A stretch of DNA of 64,000 nucleotides from Acetobacter vaccinii (GCF_008365315.1 NZ_CP043506.1:434001-498000); one strand, 5' to 3'. Shown: positions 38,106 to 47,957, numbered from the stretch's first letter. Made by a program: numbers and translations. The notes: a model not told the origin generated them from the letters alone.

Positions 38106-40199
38106 GTGCCCAGCTTTCGCGCCTGTTCCTCTTTCCGTCACCTGTTGCTGCTCACCGCAACCCTTGGGCTGGCTGCACCCGGCCTTGCCGCTGCGGCTCC
38201 GACCGAACCGGCCACCAGCCCACAGGCCGAGGAAAGCGCCTTTGCCCCCTGGGGGGTCAATCTGTCAGGCCGGAACATGGACATTCTGCCGGGCAACAAT
38301 TTTTTCCGCTATGCCAACGGCACCTATCTGGAACATCTGAAAATTCCGCCGGATATGACAAGCTACGGCCCGTTCAACGCCCTGGCTGAGCTGTCGCGCA
38401 CGCGGGAGCAGACCATTCTGGACGAGCTGGCTGCCCATAGTGTAGCAGCCCCACGCACGACCGAGGAAAAACTGGGCACCTTCTATGCCTCCTACATGGA
38501 TACGGCGGAAGTTGAGCGGCAGGGCATCCAGCCTCTGGCCACCGACCTGGCCGCGATCCGCGCTATCGAGGACATGGCAGGCTTTGCCGCGCTTACCGGC
38601 ACGTCGCCCAGCGGGTTCCAGTTTGCCCCGTTCTCACTCGGCATCAACCCTGATGCCAAAGACCCTACGCGCTATGCGCTCAACCTTGATCAGGCGGGGC
38701 TTGGCCTGCCCGACCGGGACTACTACCTCAAGCCCGCTTTTGCCGCGAAGAAAAAAGCCTACCAGGCCTATGTCGAGCAGGCTCTGACCCTTATTGACTG
38801 GCCAGACGCCAAGGCCGCCGCAGAAGCCATAGTGGGTTTTGAAACCCGGCTGGCCGAAACCCACTGGGCACGTGCCGACCTGCGCGACCCGCAGAAAACC
38901 TACAACCCCATGACCCTGGCCGAGCTGAGCGCCAAAGCCCCCGGTCTGGACTGGACCGCCTGGTTGCAGGCCTCTGGCCTGCCCACGCGCAGCCTTGACC
39001 ACCGCAGCCTGATTGTGGGCGAGCCGTCGGCCATAACAGGTGAGGCGCATGTTCTGTCCACAACGGACATGAACACCCTCAAGGCCTGGCTGGCCTTCCA
39101 CCTTGTTGATAACGCCGCAGCCTATCTGCCCGAGCGTTTTGAGCAGACCCGCTTTACCTTTACCAGCGCCCTGTCCGGCCAGCCCGCCCTGCCCGCCCGC
39201 TGGAAACGCGGTGTGCAGGCCACCAACACCGCCATGGGCATGGCGCTAGGCAAGGTTTATGTGCAGCGCTACTTCCCGCCCGAAAGCCGCGCGGCCATGC
39301 AGAAGCTGACCGCCGACCTGAAAAATGCTTTCCGTGAAAGACTGCGGAACAATAGCTGGATGAGCCCCGCCACGCGCGATGCCGCCCTGCACAAGCTGGA
39401 AAACTTTGAAATTCAGGTCGGTTACCCCAACACCTGGCGCGATTACCGCAGCCTTGCGGTGCATAAGGGGGATGTTTATGGCAACGCCCGCAATGGCGTG
39501 GCGTATGAATGGCACTACTGGCTAGTCCGCCTTGACCGCCCGGTTGACCGGAACGAATGGGATATGACACCCCAGACCGTCAACGCCTACAACAACCCGC
39601 TGTTTGTTGAAGTTGTCTTTCCCGCCGCCATTCTCCAGCCGCCATTCTTCAACCCCAAGGCGGACAGTGCCGTCAATTACGGAGCCATCGGTGGGGTCAT
39701 CGGGCATGAAATGACCCATTCCTTCGACGACGAGGGCCGCCAGTTTGACGAACATGGCCGCCTGAAGGACTGGTGGACAAAGGAAGATGCCGAACGGTTT
39801 GAGAAACTGGCCAGCAGGCTTGGTGCTCAGTACGATGCGTTTGAGGTGCTGCCTGGCGTGCATGTCAACGGCAAGCTGACCATGGGCGAGAATATTGCCG
39901 ACCTAGGCGGGCTGACACTGGCGCTGGACGCCTATCATGCCTCCCTCGGCGGCAAGCCTGCCCCCGTGCTGGACGGTCTGACCGGCGACCAGCGTGTGTT
40001 TCTGGGCTGGGCGCAGGTCTGGCGTGAAAAACTGCGCGAAGATACTGTCCGCCGTCTGGCAGTCACCGACCCCCACTCCCCCCCGCAGGCACGGGTGAAC
40101 ATTCCCATGCACAATATCGATAGCTGGTACAAGGCGTGGGATGTCAAACCGGGCGACACACTGTACCTGCCGCCGGACCAGCGCGTAAAAATCTGGTAA
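38106..40199 (+). CDS. M13 family metalloendopeptidase (PepO/neprilysin-like), exported
   Basis: 697 residues from the GTG at 38106, which has GGAGA six bases upstream; an ATG at 38031 would add 25 residues ahead of the signal. The signal peptide (FRHLLLLTATLGLAAPGLAAAA) sends it to the periplasm. The catalytic zinc motif HEMTH lies near 534-538 with the third ligand in GENIADLGG near 594-602, and NAYNNP is the substrate-binding NAxY motif. The N-terminal lid domain and length match M13. It should cut short peptides. It is a single-gene unit with a divergent neighbour. Confidence 0.92.
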   Translation: MPSFRACSSFRHLLLLTATLGLAAPGLAAAAPTEPATSPQAEESAFAPWGVNLSGRNMDILPGNNFFRYANGTYLEHLKIPPDMTSYGPFNALAELSRTREQTILDELAAHSVAAPRTTEEKLGTFYASYMDTAEVERQGIQPLATDLAAIRAIEDMAGFAALTGTSPSGFQFAPFSLGINPDAKDPTRYALNLDQAGLGLPDRDYYLKPAFAAKKKAYQAYVEQALTLIDWPDAKAAAEAIVGFETRLAETHWARADLRDPQKTYNPMTLAELSAKAPGLDWTAWLQASGLPTRSLDHRSLIVGEPSAITGEAHVLSTTDMNTLKAWLAFHLVDNAAAYLPERFEQTRFTFTSALSGQPALPARWKRGVQATNTAMGMALGKVYVQRYFPPESRAAMQKLTADLKNAFRERLRNNSWMSPATRDAALHKLENFEIQVGYPNTWRDYRSLAVHKGDVYGNARNGVAYEWHYWLVRLDRPVDRNEWDMTPQTVNAYNNPLFVEVVFPAAILQPPFFNPKADSAVNYGAIGGVIGHEMTHSFDDEGRQFDEHGRLKDWWTKEDAERFEKLASRLGAQYDAFEVLPGVHVNGKLTMGENIADLGGLTLALDAYHASLGGKPAPVLDGLTGDQRVFLGWAQVWREKLREDTVRRLAVTDPHSPPQARVNIPMHNIDSWYKAWDVKPGDTLYLPPDQRVKIW

Positions 40200-40360
40200 C
40201 GGCCTGATCGTCACCGGGGCCGGGGCTGCATTGCTCCGCCCCATGCCATGCAACTTCGCTCTGGCACAGTGTGTGGAGCAGTGGCAGAGTATGTGCTAAA
40301 GCGAACAGCTTTCCCGCATGGGCAGATTCCTGCGGGGTAATGGGAGACATCGCGCTGTTC

Positions 40361-41497
40361 ATGGATGACAAGACACGTGCATCCTCCGCAGCGAAGCGGC
40401 GGGAACCCCGTTTCTTACCCCAGACCGACCCCCAAGCCCCCCCAACAGCCCGCCCCGATGTGGCGCAGGGGGGCAATGCTGCCTGGGCGCGACTGCTGCC
40501 GCTGGCCCCTGTGCCGCAGGTGCCCGGCAAACCCGTACGCGGTGCCTCCACCCCGCTGATCCGCCGCGAGCTTTACGCCGACCCCACACTCACGCCCATT
40601 CTTGTGGCCTCGCTGCTGGCACACGCCCTGCTGCTGGCGGCCCTGTTCTACAAAGCAGCCACCCACTCCGGTGCAGGCAGCCCGCAGGCCAGCCAGAGCC
40701 AGCCGGTGGAGGTTGTGTTCTCCCAGCCCGATGCCTCCAGCGGTATGGTTGGCCAGCCCTCACCCGAGGCTGGCGGCGGTAACGAAGCCAAAAAAGCATC
40801 GCAGGCCAGCACAACGCCCCCGACCCCGGCCGAAGCACAGCCCAGCCCCTCCAACGAGGAAGAAACCCACAGCCTGCCGCTGCCCCAGTCGGACGACGGC
40901 TTGCCCAAGCCTGAAAAAACACACCCGACCCCACGCCCGTCACACCCGACGACAGGCCACGCGCACCCGACCAAAACCCCGGCGCGACCGGCCCCGCACC
41001 CCAGGCCCACCACACGGCCAAGCCACCACACGCCATCGCCCTTCGACCACCCGATGGACCTGTCGTTTGATGAAGCACCCGCCCCACGCCGCAGGCGCTC
41101 AGGCAGGCCCGGCGGCTCCGGCGCACCGATTGACCTGTCCATCGGCCCAATGGTGCAGAATGGGGAACTGAACGCCCATTATGCCTCGCGCACCAGCGTG
41201 AAGGGGGTCAGCAGCGACTATGCGTCGGAAATTGACTCCTGGATCCGCCGCCATCTGTACTACCCGCCCGAAGCCGCCCAGCGGGGCGAGGAAGGCGGGT
41301 CGTCCGTGCACGTCATCCTTGACCGGACAGGCCGCGTGTTCAAGGTGTTCGAGACCAACTCCTCCGGCTCGACAGAGCTGGACGCCTCAACCGTTGGCAT
41401 GTTCCAGGGCGCGCAGTTGCCCCCGATCCCCCCGGACATGAAAGACCGCTTCATCAATTTTGATGTCACGGTCAATTACATCCTTATCCGCAACTGA
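40361..41497 (+). CDS. TonB family energy-transducing protein
   Basis: 378 residues. The single membrane anchor is LYADPTLTPILVASLLAHALLLAALFYKAA (about 70-100). A Pro/Thr/His-rich spacer of about 200 residues (THPTPRPSHPTTGHAHPTK...) crosses the periplasm. The C-terminal TonB domain is SWIRRHLYYPPEAAQRGEEGGSSVHVILDRTGRVFKVFETNSSGSTELD. TonB couples the proton gradient to outer-membrane receptors for siderophores and others. No exbB or exbD is adjacent. The 60-residue cytoplasmic N-terminus is longer than in E. coli. ATG codons at 40340 and 40271 are alternatives. Confidence 0.85.
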   Translation: MDDKTRASSAAKRREPRFLPQTDPQAPPTARPDVAQGGNAAWARLLPLAPVPQVPGKPVRGASTPLIRRELYADPTLTPILVASLLAHALLLAALFYKAATHSGAGSPQASQSQPVEVVFSQPDASSGMVGQPSPEAGGGNEAKKASQASTTPPTPAEAQPSPSNEEETHSLPLPQSDDGLPKPEKTHPTPRPSHPTTGHAHPTKTPARPAPHPRPTTRPSHHTPSPFDHPMDLSFDEAPAPRRRRSGRPGGSGAPIDLSIGPMVQNGELNAHYASRTSVKGVSSDYASEIDSWIRRHLYYPPEAAQRGEEGGSSVHVILDRTGRVFKVFETNSSGSTELDASTVGMFQGAQLPPIPPDMKDRFINFDVTVNYILIRN

Positions 41498-41536
41498 AAC
41501 GGCGGAGGTTTTCCGCCCGGTTCACGCAAAACTGAG

Positions 41537-41571
41537 AGCCTGACAGGCTGGTGATATTCCACTGTCAGGCT
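41537..41571 (+). terminator. Hairpin after tonB
   Basis: AGCCTGACAG and CTGTCAGGCT arms around a 15-base loop, 40 bases after the tonB stop. It lacks a run of T. Confidence 0.5.
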
Positions 41572-41610
41572 ACATTTGGCCTTTGGGGCCATTAGAGGAT
41601 CATACCCACC

Positions 41611-42048
41611 ATGTCACAGCCAACCGGCGCCGAACTGCCCCAGGGCATGCCCACCATCCGCGTTGTGGCCATGCCCACCGACACCAACCCCGCAGGGGAC
41701 GTGTTTGGTGGCTGGATTGTCTCGCAGATGGATCTTGCCGCGGGCACAACCGCCGCCTTCCGCGCCAATGGCCGCTGCGCGACTGTTGCCATCAACAGCC
41801 TTGTCTTTCTTGAACCCGTGGTGGTGGGGGATGAGGTCAGCATCTACACCCGGATTATCCGCACGGGCCGGACATCACTGACCATCCATGTGCAGACATG
41901 GCGGCGTGCCCGGCATACCCACATCACCTCCAAGGTGACGGAAGGCGAGTTTATTTTTGTGGCGCTGGACGAGCAACACCGCCCACGCCCCCTGCCCCCG
42001 CTTCAGGCCGGGGAAGACCTGCCCGCCCCCGACAGCACAACCGACTGA
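41611..42048 (+). CDS. Acyl-CoA thioesterase (YciA/BACH type hotdog)
   Basis: 145 residues, a single hotdog domain. It starts with QGMPTIRVVAMPTDTNPAGDVFGGWIVSQMDLAAG, where the family catalytic Asp/Asn and GGW pattern are seen, and continues with LVFLEPVVVGDEVSIYTRIIRTGRTSLTIHVQTW. YciA-type enzymes hydrolyse medium to long acyl-CoA in the cytoplasm. The C-terminal tail is Pro-rich and not conserved. It lies 113 bases after tonB, probably with its own promoter. Confidence 0.9.
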   Translation: MSQPTGAELPQGMPTIRVVAMPTDTNPAGDVFGGWIVSQMDLAAGTTAAFRANGRCATVAINSLVFLEPVVVGDEVSIYTRIIRTGRTSLTIHVQTWRRARHTHITSKVTEGEFIFVALDEQHRPRPLPPLQAGEDLPAPDSTTD

Positions 42049-42306
42049 AACACGCCCGGCACCACCCCAGGGCAGCCCTGCCGCCCCCCATGTTGCCGAC
42101 AGCCCCCACCCATGGCTTTACCGCCTGATCGGGTGGGGTAGTCTTGACACACGCTCTTTTTTATCGCCCATGATTTCCCCCACGTGGACAGTGCTGCCAA
42201 AACGCCAGCCAGCGCGTTCCAACAGGCGTGGACACACCACGGCACCACCCCAACCTGATGGAATGCATCCGCAGTGCAGACACGGGCGTGAGAGGAGATC
42301 AGGTAT

Positions 42307-43131
42307 ATGAAACACTGGCAGATTGATCAGCTCCCATGGGAGCAGTTTGATCCGTCAAAAGTGGATCAGGATCTGCTCTCGTCAATCAAGGCGGCTTCTG
42401 TGGTGGAGCGTAACAGCGTTGACTACGCGCTCTACCTCAACAACGTTTTCCGCGATGATCCTGATTTCCGTGAGGCTGTGGACAACTGGGCGCTGGAGGA
42501 AATCCAGCACGGAGATGCCCTGGGCCGCTGGGCCATGCTGGCCGACCCGCAATGGGACTACCACGCCGCCTTCCAGCGTTACCGGGATTTCTACCAGATC
42601 CCGCTGCATGTCGAAGAGTCGGTTCGAGGCTCCCGCACAGGCGAACTTATTGCCCGCTGCATGGTCGAAACTGGCACATCATCCTTCTATTCCGCCCTGG
42701 CGGAAGCCACGGAGGAGCCCGTGCTGCGGGCATTGTGCAAGCAGATAGCGGCTGATGAATACCGGCATTACAAGCTCTTCTATGACCACATGCGCCGCTA
42801 TCTGGCGCGTGAGAACATAGGTGTTATCGAACGGGCGCGCATTGCCATCGGGCGCATGACAGAAACTGAGGATGACGAGCTGGCCTCCGCCTACCACACC
42901 ACAAACGACCCCGAAGGCCTGCCCTACGACCACGAGCGCTGCACCGCTGCCTATATGGCCCGCGCCATGAAGCACTACCGCCCGCACCACCTGCGCCGGG
43001 TGACGAACATGATCTTCAAGACCATTGGCGTCAAACCCCATGGGCCGATCCAGAACGTTGTTTCATGGATTGGGGAAAAACTGTTCTTCCGCCGTCAGCA
43101 CCGCTTTGCTGTCATGGCGCGCCAGGGCTAA
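42307..43131 (+). CDS. Ferritin-like diiron protein
   Basis: 274 residues, mainly helical. Two carboxylate/histidine motifs typical of the ferritin-like di-iron fold are EEIQH (near 57-61) and DEYRH (near 151-155), each an ExxH; further Glu residues lie in the intervening helices (VVERNSVDYALY, EATEEP). The order (E..ExxH..E..ExxH) matches rubrerythrin/ferritin-like and desaturase-type proteins. No electron-transfer domain (rubredoxin) is attached. It could be an oxygenase or a peroxide or iron-handling protein; the substrate is unknown. It has its own upstream gap of 258 bases and precedes a VOC gene on the same strand. Confidence 0.78.
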   Translation: MKHWQIDQLPWEQFDPSKVDQDLLSSIKAASVVERNSVDYALYLNNVFRDDPDFREAVDNWALEEIQHGDALGRWAMLADPQWDYHAAFQRYRDFYQIPLHVEESVRGSRTGELIARCMVETGTSSFYSALAEATEEPVLRALCKQIAADEYRHYKLFYDHMRRYLARENIGVIERARIAIGRMTETEDDELASAYHTTNDPEGLPYDHERCTAAYMARAMKHYRPHHLRRVTNMIFKTIGVKPHGPIQNVVSWIGEKLFFRRQHRFAVMARQG

Positions 43132-43201
43132 ACAGACCTTGCCGCCGGGTCGGAAAGCGATAAGCTGACCTTCCTTCAAACGGCACAGGAAACCGTGTGC
43201 A

Positions 43202-43585
43202 ATGTTCACCCACATGACCATCGGCAGCAACGACATTGCCCGCTCCCAGGCATTCTACAACGCTGTCTTTGCAGCCCTGGACATCCCCCCCTCCGACATC
43301 AACGCCATGGGTCGCCTGATCTATTCGCACCATGGTGTGTCGCTGATTGTCACAAAGCCGCTGGACGGCAAGCCTGCGACCCCTGCCAACGGTGGCACAA
43401 TCGGCTTTGCTGCGACCTCCCCCGCCATGGTGGACGCCTGGCACAAGGCCGGGGTTGCCAATGGCGGCACTGCCATTGAAAACCCGCCCGGCGTGCGCGA
43501 AACACGCGTCGGCCCGCTCTACCTTGCCTATCTGCGCGACCCGGATGGCAACAAACTTTGCGTTGGCTGTCGGGCCACGGCCTGA
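43202..43585 (+). CDS. VOC (glyoxalase/bleomycin-resistance fold) family protein
   Basis: 127 residues, with the paired beta-alpha-beta-beta-beta modules of the vicinal oxygen chelate fold: MFTHMTIGSNDIARSQAFYNAVFAALD at the start and VGPLYLAYLRDPDGNKLCVG at the end, where the metal ligands His and Glu normally lie. The first ligand is His4; the last, usually a Glu in an LxxPDGN-E pattern, is replaced (NKLCVG), so metal binding may be altered. VOC proteins include glyoxalases, dioxygenases and resistance factors; the role is not known. It lies 70 bases after the ferritin-like gene. Confidence 0.82.
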   Translation: MFTHMTIGSNDIARSQAFYNAVFAALDIPPSDINAMGRLIYSHHGVSLIVTKPLDGKPATPANGGTIGFAATSPAMVDAWHKAGVANGGTAIENPPGVRETRVGPLYLAYLRDPDGNKLCVGCRATA

Positions 43586-44080
43586 CACCACGCCGGTATG
43601 GGGGTTCGCCCCCATACCTCTCCCACTCTGGGCTTTGGTCCGCTGTCTGTGGACGAGTTGATGGATAGCCCAGCGCACAGGTGGACAACGGCAGGCCAGC
43701 CGACAAAAAGCCACAGCAGCAAGCCTGACTTCCACAAGGATATCCACAGGTTTTTCCGCTGGCCACTCTGCAAGGGAAAATATGGACCCGAGAGACAAAA
43801 ACTCTCTAGAACCCGCAGTTTTCCTACAATTTTTTATTTTTTTACTCTTGCACCATTTAACGCTCTTGACGCGCTAAAGAGGGTACGATTCGGCTTTAGC
43901 CGGATTCATCCACAGGCCCATGCGGTGCAGTGGAAAACGCCGCCTACGGCTGGGGAGACACGCGTGTATCACCCCTCATGCCGTCTGTCATCACCTTAAT
44001 GGGATTCTTTTTGCCTGCCATGGCTGTTCGGGGCATCAGCGCGGGCATCCGTCAGGAAAAAGTCCACGCATAGAACGGGG
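43586..44080. other. Gene-free stretch with DnaA-box-like sites and AT-rich core (possible origin)
   Basis: 495 bases with no supported gene between a plus-strand and a minus-strand gene. It contains ATATCCACA (43740-43748) and TCATCCACA (43906-43914), each 8/9 to TTATCCACA; TGTGGACGA (43648-43656) and GGTGGACAA (43680-43688), each 7/9 on the other strand; an AT-rich core (43826-43856, including an AAATTTTTTATTTTTTTACT-like run); a short inverted repeat CGGCT-TT-AGCCG (43891-43902); and three GATTC (GANTC) sites at 43887, 43903 and 44003. The second DnaA-like box overlaps one GATTC. These are features of alphaproteobacterial origins, but the function is inferred. Confidence 0.35.
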
Positions 44081-44524
44081 TCAGGGCGCGACAGTGCCAT
44101 CATCACTGCTGATATTAACGAAGGTCTCCCCTGAAATGGAAACATCGGCCACAGTCGGGCGCTGCAAAGCAGCACTCGCATCACGGGCAATTCCGGCTGT
44201 GCGCACCTTGAGGTCAGCCAGTTCCTCCCGCACATCGGACAGAATTTCCAGCAGAGCCTGATGGTCTTCATCCGCGCGCTTGTCGGCGCTGCGGTTCAGC
44301 ACTGCGCTGCCCACCATCAGCGCAGGCAAGGCCACAAGCTGGATGCAGTTGCTGATGTACAGCAGTGTTTCCTGCCACTGGGGCAACAGCAGTGGAATGA
44401 GCGAAAACACAAAAAATGCGTACACACACCATATGCTGCCAAACACCCAGGTCATGCGTATGGCCACGCCGTCGTTAAAACGGTTTATTCCCGCCGTAAC
44501 GCCTGCCCTGCGATCTTGCCCCAT
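44081..44524 (-). CDS. Small membrane protein of unknown function
   Basis: 147 residues with two predicted membrane helices (WVFGSIWCVYAFFVFSLIPLLL and LLYISNCIQLVALPALMVGSAVL). A coiled-coil-like cytoplasmic segment follows (ADEDHQALLEILSDVREELADLKVRTAG), then a short hydrophobic-polar tail. The arrangement, two helices then a charged segment starting with NRSADKRADED, is reminiscent of DUF1003 and low-affinity iron-permease-like proteins, without a firm match. No other gene is transcribed with it. The gene lies between the DnaA-box-rich gap and trhO. Confidence 0.6.
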   Translation of the reverse strand: MGQDRRAGVTAGINRFNDGVAIRMTWVFGSIWCVYAFFVFSLIPLLLPQWQETLLYISNCIQLVALPALMVGSAVLNRSADKRADEDHQALLEILSDVREELADLKVRTAGIARDASAALQRPTVADVSISGETFVNISSDDGTVAP

Positions 44525-44737
44525 GCTTCCGCCCCGTTGATCTGTCTGCCTGCTCCGGCTCTAGCATAGCTCTGCCGGGCTGTCCGCCTGCGGGCGACGC
44601 ACATCAGGCCCGACCGGGGTAGGAAAACACTTGTCCCGCCCCGGTCTGGACCGCTAAACCGGCGTGCCGTGGCCACCCTGCCCGCAAGGACAGACACCCA
44701 ACAGGACCATGGCCCCGCCCACCCGCAAGGACCCGCC

Positions 44738-45808
44738 ATGACCACCAGCGCAACACCCGCCACCCAGCCAGAAACACCCACCACGGACCTGCCTGTCTGT
44801 GTTGCCGCGCTGTATCGCTTTACCTCCTTCGCACAGCCCGAAGCCCTGCGCCCCATCCTGCAGGACAGTTGTGTCGCCCATGGGGTGCGCGGCATCCTGC
44901 TGCTGGCGCATGAAGGCATTAATGGCACCATCGCCGGGCCGGATGCAGGTATTCAGGCTGTGCTGGAACAGATCCGTGCCCTGCCCGGCTGTGCGGATAT
45001 TGAGGTCAAATTCTCCCGCGCTCCAGCTATGCCCTTCCTGCGGATGAAGGTGCGCCTGAAAAAAGAAATCGTGACTATGGGCGTGGACAACATCGACCCC
45101 AACCACTGCGTGGGCACCTACGTCAACCCGCAGGAATGGAACACCCTGCTGCGTGACCCGGACACGGTCCTGATCGACACCCGCAATGATTACGAAGTAG
45201 CGGTTGGCACGTTTGAGAATGCACTGGACCCGCAGATCAAAACCTTCCGCGACTTTCCCCAGTGGTTCCGCCAGAATCGGGAGCGTTTTGAAGCCACCGG
45301 CCGCAAGCCGCGCATTGCCATGTTCTGCACAGGCGGCATTCGCTGCGAGAAAGCCACCGCCTTTGTCCGTGCGGAAGGGCTGGACGAGGTGTACCACCTG
45401 CATGGCGGTATTCTGAAGTATCTGGAAACCATGCCGGAGGCAGAAAGCCTGTGGAAGGGGGAATGCTTTGTTTTTGACCAGCGTGTGACGGTCGGCCATG
45501 GCCTGAAACCCGGCGCACTGGAACTCTGCCACGCCTGCCGCGCCCCGCTGACACCAGAGGACAGGCAGTCCCCCCTGTATGAAGCTGGGACAAGCTGCCC
45601 CCATTGCCATGGCCGCTGGGACGCCAGCCACCAGACCCGCCATGCCGAGCGCGAACACCAGACACGTCTGGCCGCCCAGCGCGGTACCGGCCACCTTGGT
45701 GCCAACATGGCAGAAGAACGCGCCCGCAAACGCCAGAAGCGGGAAGAAGAGCTACGCTACCAGCGTGCCCTACGGTCGGGCTCTGAGGATCAGAACGAAC
45801 AGCCCTGA
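44738..45808 (+). CDS. trhO: tRNA uridine(34) hydroxylase, rhodanese-type (TrhO/YceA)
   Basis: 356 residues. TrhO uses oxygen to form 5-hydroxyuridine at the wobble position of certain tRNAs. The N-terminal domain ([33 protein letters not shown]) and the rhodanese domain with its active cysteine in [20 protein letters not shown] (CTGGIRCEK) are characteristic. A C-terminal Zn-like cluster is present: [12 protein letters not shown] and CPHCHGRWD. The ATG at 44738 is preceded by AAGGACCCGCC. It is convergent with the acyltransferase gene, with a hairpin between. Confidence 0.93.
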   Translation: MTTSATPATQPETPTTDLPVCVAALYRFTSFAQPEALRPILQDSCVAHGVRGILLLAHEGINGTIAGPDAGIQAVLEQIRALPGCADIEVKFSRAPAMPFLRMKVRLKKEIVTMGVDNIDPNHCVGTYVNPQEWNTLLRDPDTVLIDTRNDYEVAVGTFENALDPQIKTFRDFPQWFRQNRERFEATGRKPRIAMFCTGGIRCEKATAFVRAEGLDEVYHLHGGILKYLETMPEAESLWKGECFVFDQRVTVGHGLKPGALELCHACRAPLTPEDRQSPLYEAGTSCPHCHGRWDASHQTRHAEREHQTRLAAQRGTGHLGANMAEERARKRQKREEELRYQRALRSGSEDQNEQP

Positions 45809-45829
45809 CCACCCGACTAACAGGCCACT

Positions 45830-45851
45830 GCGAAGACAAAAAGTGGCCTGT
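45830..45851. terminator. Hairpin between trhO and the acyltransferase gene
   Basis: ACAGGCCACT at 45830-45839 is complementary to AGTGGCCTGT a few bases later, forming a ten-pair stem. It lies 22 bases after the trhO stop. The T-run is poor. Confidence 0.5.
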
Positions 45852-45941
45852 CATTATTTGCAGGCCGCCTCTATGCACTCCGGCAGGGGCATAGGTTTCT
45901 TGCCCCGTTTTTCATGCAATGGGGCAAGGAAAGCCTAGCTA

Positions 45942-47936
45942 TTACCGGGTCAGCAATGCATCCAGAAAATGGATGTTGTCTTTTACAAAAACAGGCCGCA
46001 GGTGTTTCTCATCAGCGTATTTAGGCTCGCCCTGCGCGTTGATGACTGAGCAGAACGCCCCGCTCCCGCAAACATCCGGGTAGGGGTCAAGTGTCATCGC
46101 CCCTGACTGGGCGGCAACGGCCAGCAAAGTCTGCCGTGCCTGATCTGTCGCTGCATGCAACTGGGCCATGGGGATGCCTGCCTCCAGCGCCGCCCTGTCC
46201 ACCGCTACATGCCACAGGCTACGCCGCAGTAATGCACGGGGGTTGAAACGATCATCAAAAGGCGAGGGCAGCACAAGCCAGAGGGCTGAAACCCCCTGCT
46301 GGCGCAACTGGCTGATCTGGCGGCCATACTCCGCCACAATCGCCCCCTGCCCTCCATCATGGCGGGCCAGCGCACCGGGCCAGAACGCCCCCATGACAAC
46401 GGTGTGGATATGCCGGGCCTGAATAAGGCCGTCACGCACCCCCGCCATACGCTGGCAGAATGTAAAACCGGGGGCATCATGCCCGCCTTCAAACGGCGCG
46501 CAGCTTGGCCCCGCGACAAGCACAACCTGATGCCTCAAACGCCCCTGCTGGAATAGCTCCTCCACCCTTGGCCCCCATTGGGCCAGCAGGCTGTCCCCCG
46601 TGAGCATAATGGGGCTGCCGGTGTCCCCCAGAGTAGCAACTGTCAGCCCATGACTACGCACCGCATGCATATGAGCGGTTATAGGGAAGATACCATCCCC
46701 CGCTGCCAGAGTTATCCGGGCGGCATCGACCGTGCCACCACCCCATGGCAAAGGCCGTCCAGGCCAGCCACGCGCCCCCCATGTGCCTAAACCCGCCACA
46801 GCCAGCACGCCCAGAGCCAGCAACAGCCACCCGGTCCAGCGCCGCTGCCCCCCGACTGCACGCACCGGCTTTTCCACCACCAGCACAGTCAGCCACGCCA
46901 GCAGCACGGAACCTGCAAGAATGGCAAAGCCAGCACTGTTCCGCACAGACTCGGCCCCATGCACAATGTGGTACCAGGCCACCAACGGCCAGTGCCAAAG
47001 GTAAAGCGGGTAGCTGACCAGTCCCAGCCACCTGAGGGGGTGGGCCGACAGCAGCACCCGGTTGGGCCATGCCAGCGACCCCGCCTGCAAGACCAGCACC
47101 GTACCCAGAACAGGCAGCACCGCAGCAGGAGCCGGGAAATGCCAGCCGGGCCGCAGGCATGCCAACGCCAGCACCACACCCACAACACCCACACCGGACC
47201 ACAGGGTTTTCTGCCGTTCTGTCATGTTCCATGCAGGCAGGGCTGCCAGCAGCGCACCGGGCATGAATTCCCACATCCGATCCAGAGGAGAATAAAACCC
47301 GGCGGCAGACCCTATCGCGGTATGATAGCAGTCCAGCCCCAGTGACAGGCCAGCAAGCCCCCCAATACCCCACGACAAACGCCCTCCGACCCGCCCCATG
47401 ACAAGCAGGCACACGGGCCAGAGGGCATAAAACTGCTCCTCCACCCCCAGAGACCATAAATGCAGCAGGGGTTTGAGCATGGCTGCGCGGTCAAAATACC
47501 CCTGCTCATGCCACGCCAGCAGGTTGCCCGCCGACAGTGCGCTGGCTGCGACATCCCGTCCCACGGCCGCCAGTTCCCCCGGGAGCAGGGTCAGCCAACC
47601 CGCCAGCAGTGTACAGGCCAGAACACACAGCAATGCCGGGGTCAGGCGGCGAATACGACGGCCGTAAAACTCAGCCAGCCACGACCAGCCAGCCCCACGC
47701 CGCGCAAGGCACTGTGCCGTCACCAGATAGCCAGAGAGCACGAAAAAAACATCCACCCCCACAAAGCCACCGGGCATAACTGCGGGAAAGATATGGTACA
47801 GCACCACGGCCAGCACAGCCACGCCACGCAGCCCATCCACATCGGTCCGCCAGCCCCCGGCCGCCGCCTGTCCAGGCGGGCCGGGCCATAGCCGTAAACG
47901 CCAGCAAGACCAGAATGAACGGATGGAATGCGCCAT
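45942..47936 (-). CDS. Acyltransferase family 3 protein with SGNH-type C-terminus (OafA-like)
   Basis: 664 residues from the ATG at 47936 (a GTG at 47957 would add seven). The N-terminal membrane part (DVDGLRGVAVLAVVLYHIFPAVMPGGFVGVDVFFVLSGYL, about residues 32-71) is the acyltransferase-3 signature with ten or so helices. From about residue 430 a soluble region follows (VATLGDTGSPIMLTGDSLLAQWG) that contains a GDS block, as in SGNH esterases. Such fusion proteins O-acetylate cell-surface sugars. The substrate (O-antigen, capsule, or peptidoglycan) is unknown. It is a single-gene unit with a 438-base gap upstream. Confidence 0.88.
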   Translation of the reverse strand: MAHSIRSFWSCWRLRLWPGPPGQAAAGGWRTDVDGLRGVAVLAVVLYHIFPAVMPGGFVGVDVFFVLSGYLVTAQCLARRGAGWSWLAEFYGRRIRRLTPALLCVLACTLLAGWLTLLPGELAAVGRDVAASALSAGNLLAWHEQGYFDRAAMLKPLLHLWSLGVEEQFYALWPVCLLVMGRVGGRLSWGIGGLAGLSLGLDCYHTAIGSAAGFYSPLDRMWEFMPGALLAALPAWNMTERQKTLWSGVGVVGVVLALACLRPGWHFPAPAAVLPVLGTVLVLQAGSLAWPNRVLLSAHPLRWLGLVSYPLYLWHWPLVAWYHIVHGAESVRNSAGFAILAGSVLLAWLTVLVVEKPVRAVGGQRRWTGWLLLALGVLAVAGLGTWGARGWPGRPLPWGGGTVDAARITLAAGDGIFPITAHMHAVRSHGLTVATLGDTGSPIMLTGDSLLAQWGPRVEELFQQGRLRHQVVLVAGPSCAPFEGGHDAPGFTFCQRMAGVRDGLIQARHIHTVVMGAFWPGALARHDGGQGAIVAEYGRQISQLRQQGVSALWLVLPSPFDDRFNPRALLRRSLWHVAVDRAALEAGIPMAQLHAATDQARQTLLAVAAQSGAMTLDPYPDVCGSGAFCSVINAQGEPKYADEKHLRPVFVKDNIHFLDALLTR

Positions 47937-47957
47937 GAAAACCCGTACGTTACCCAC

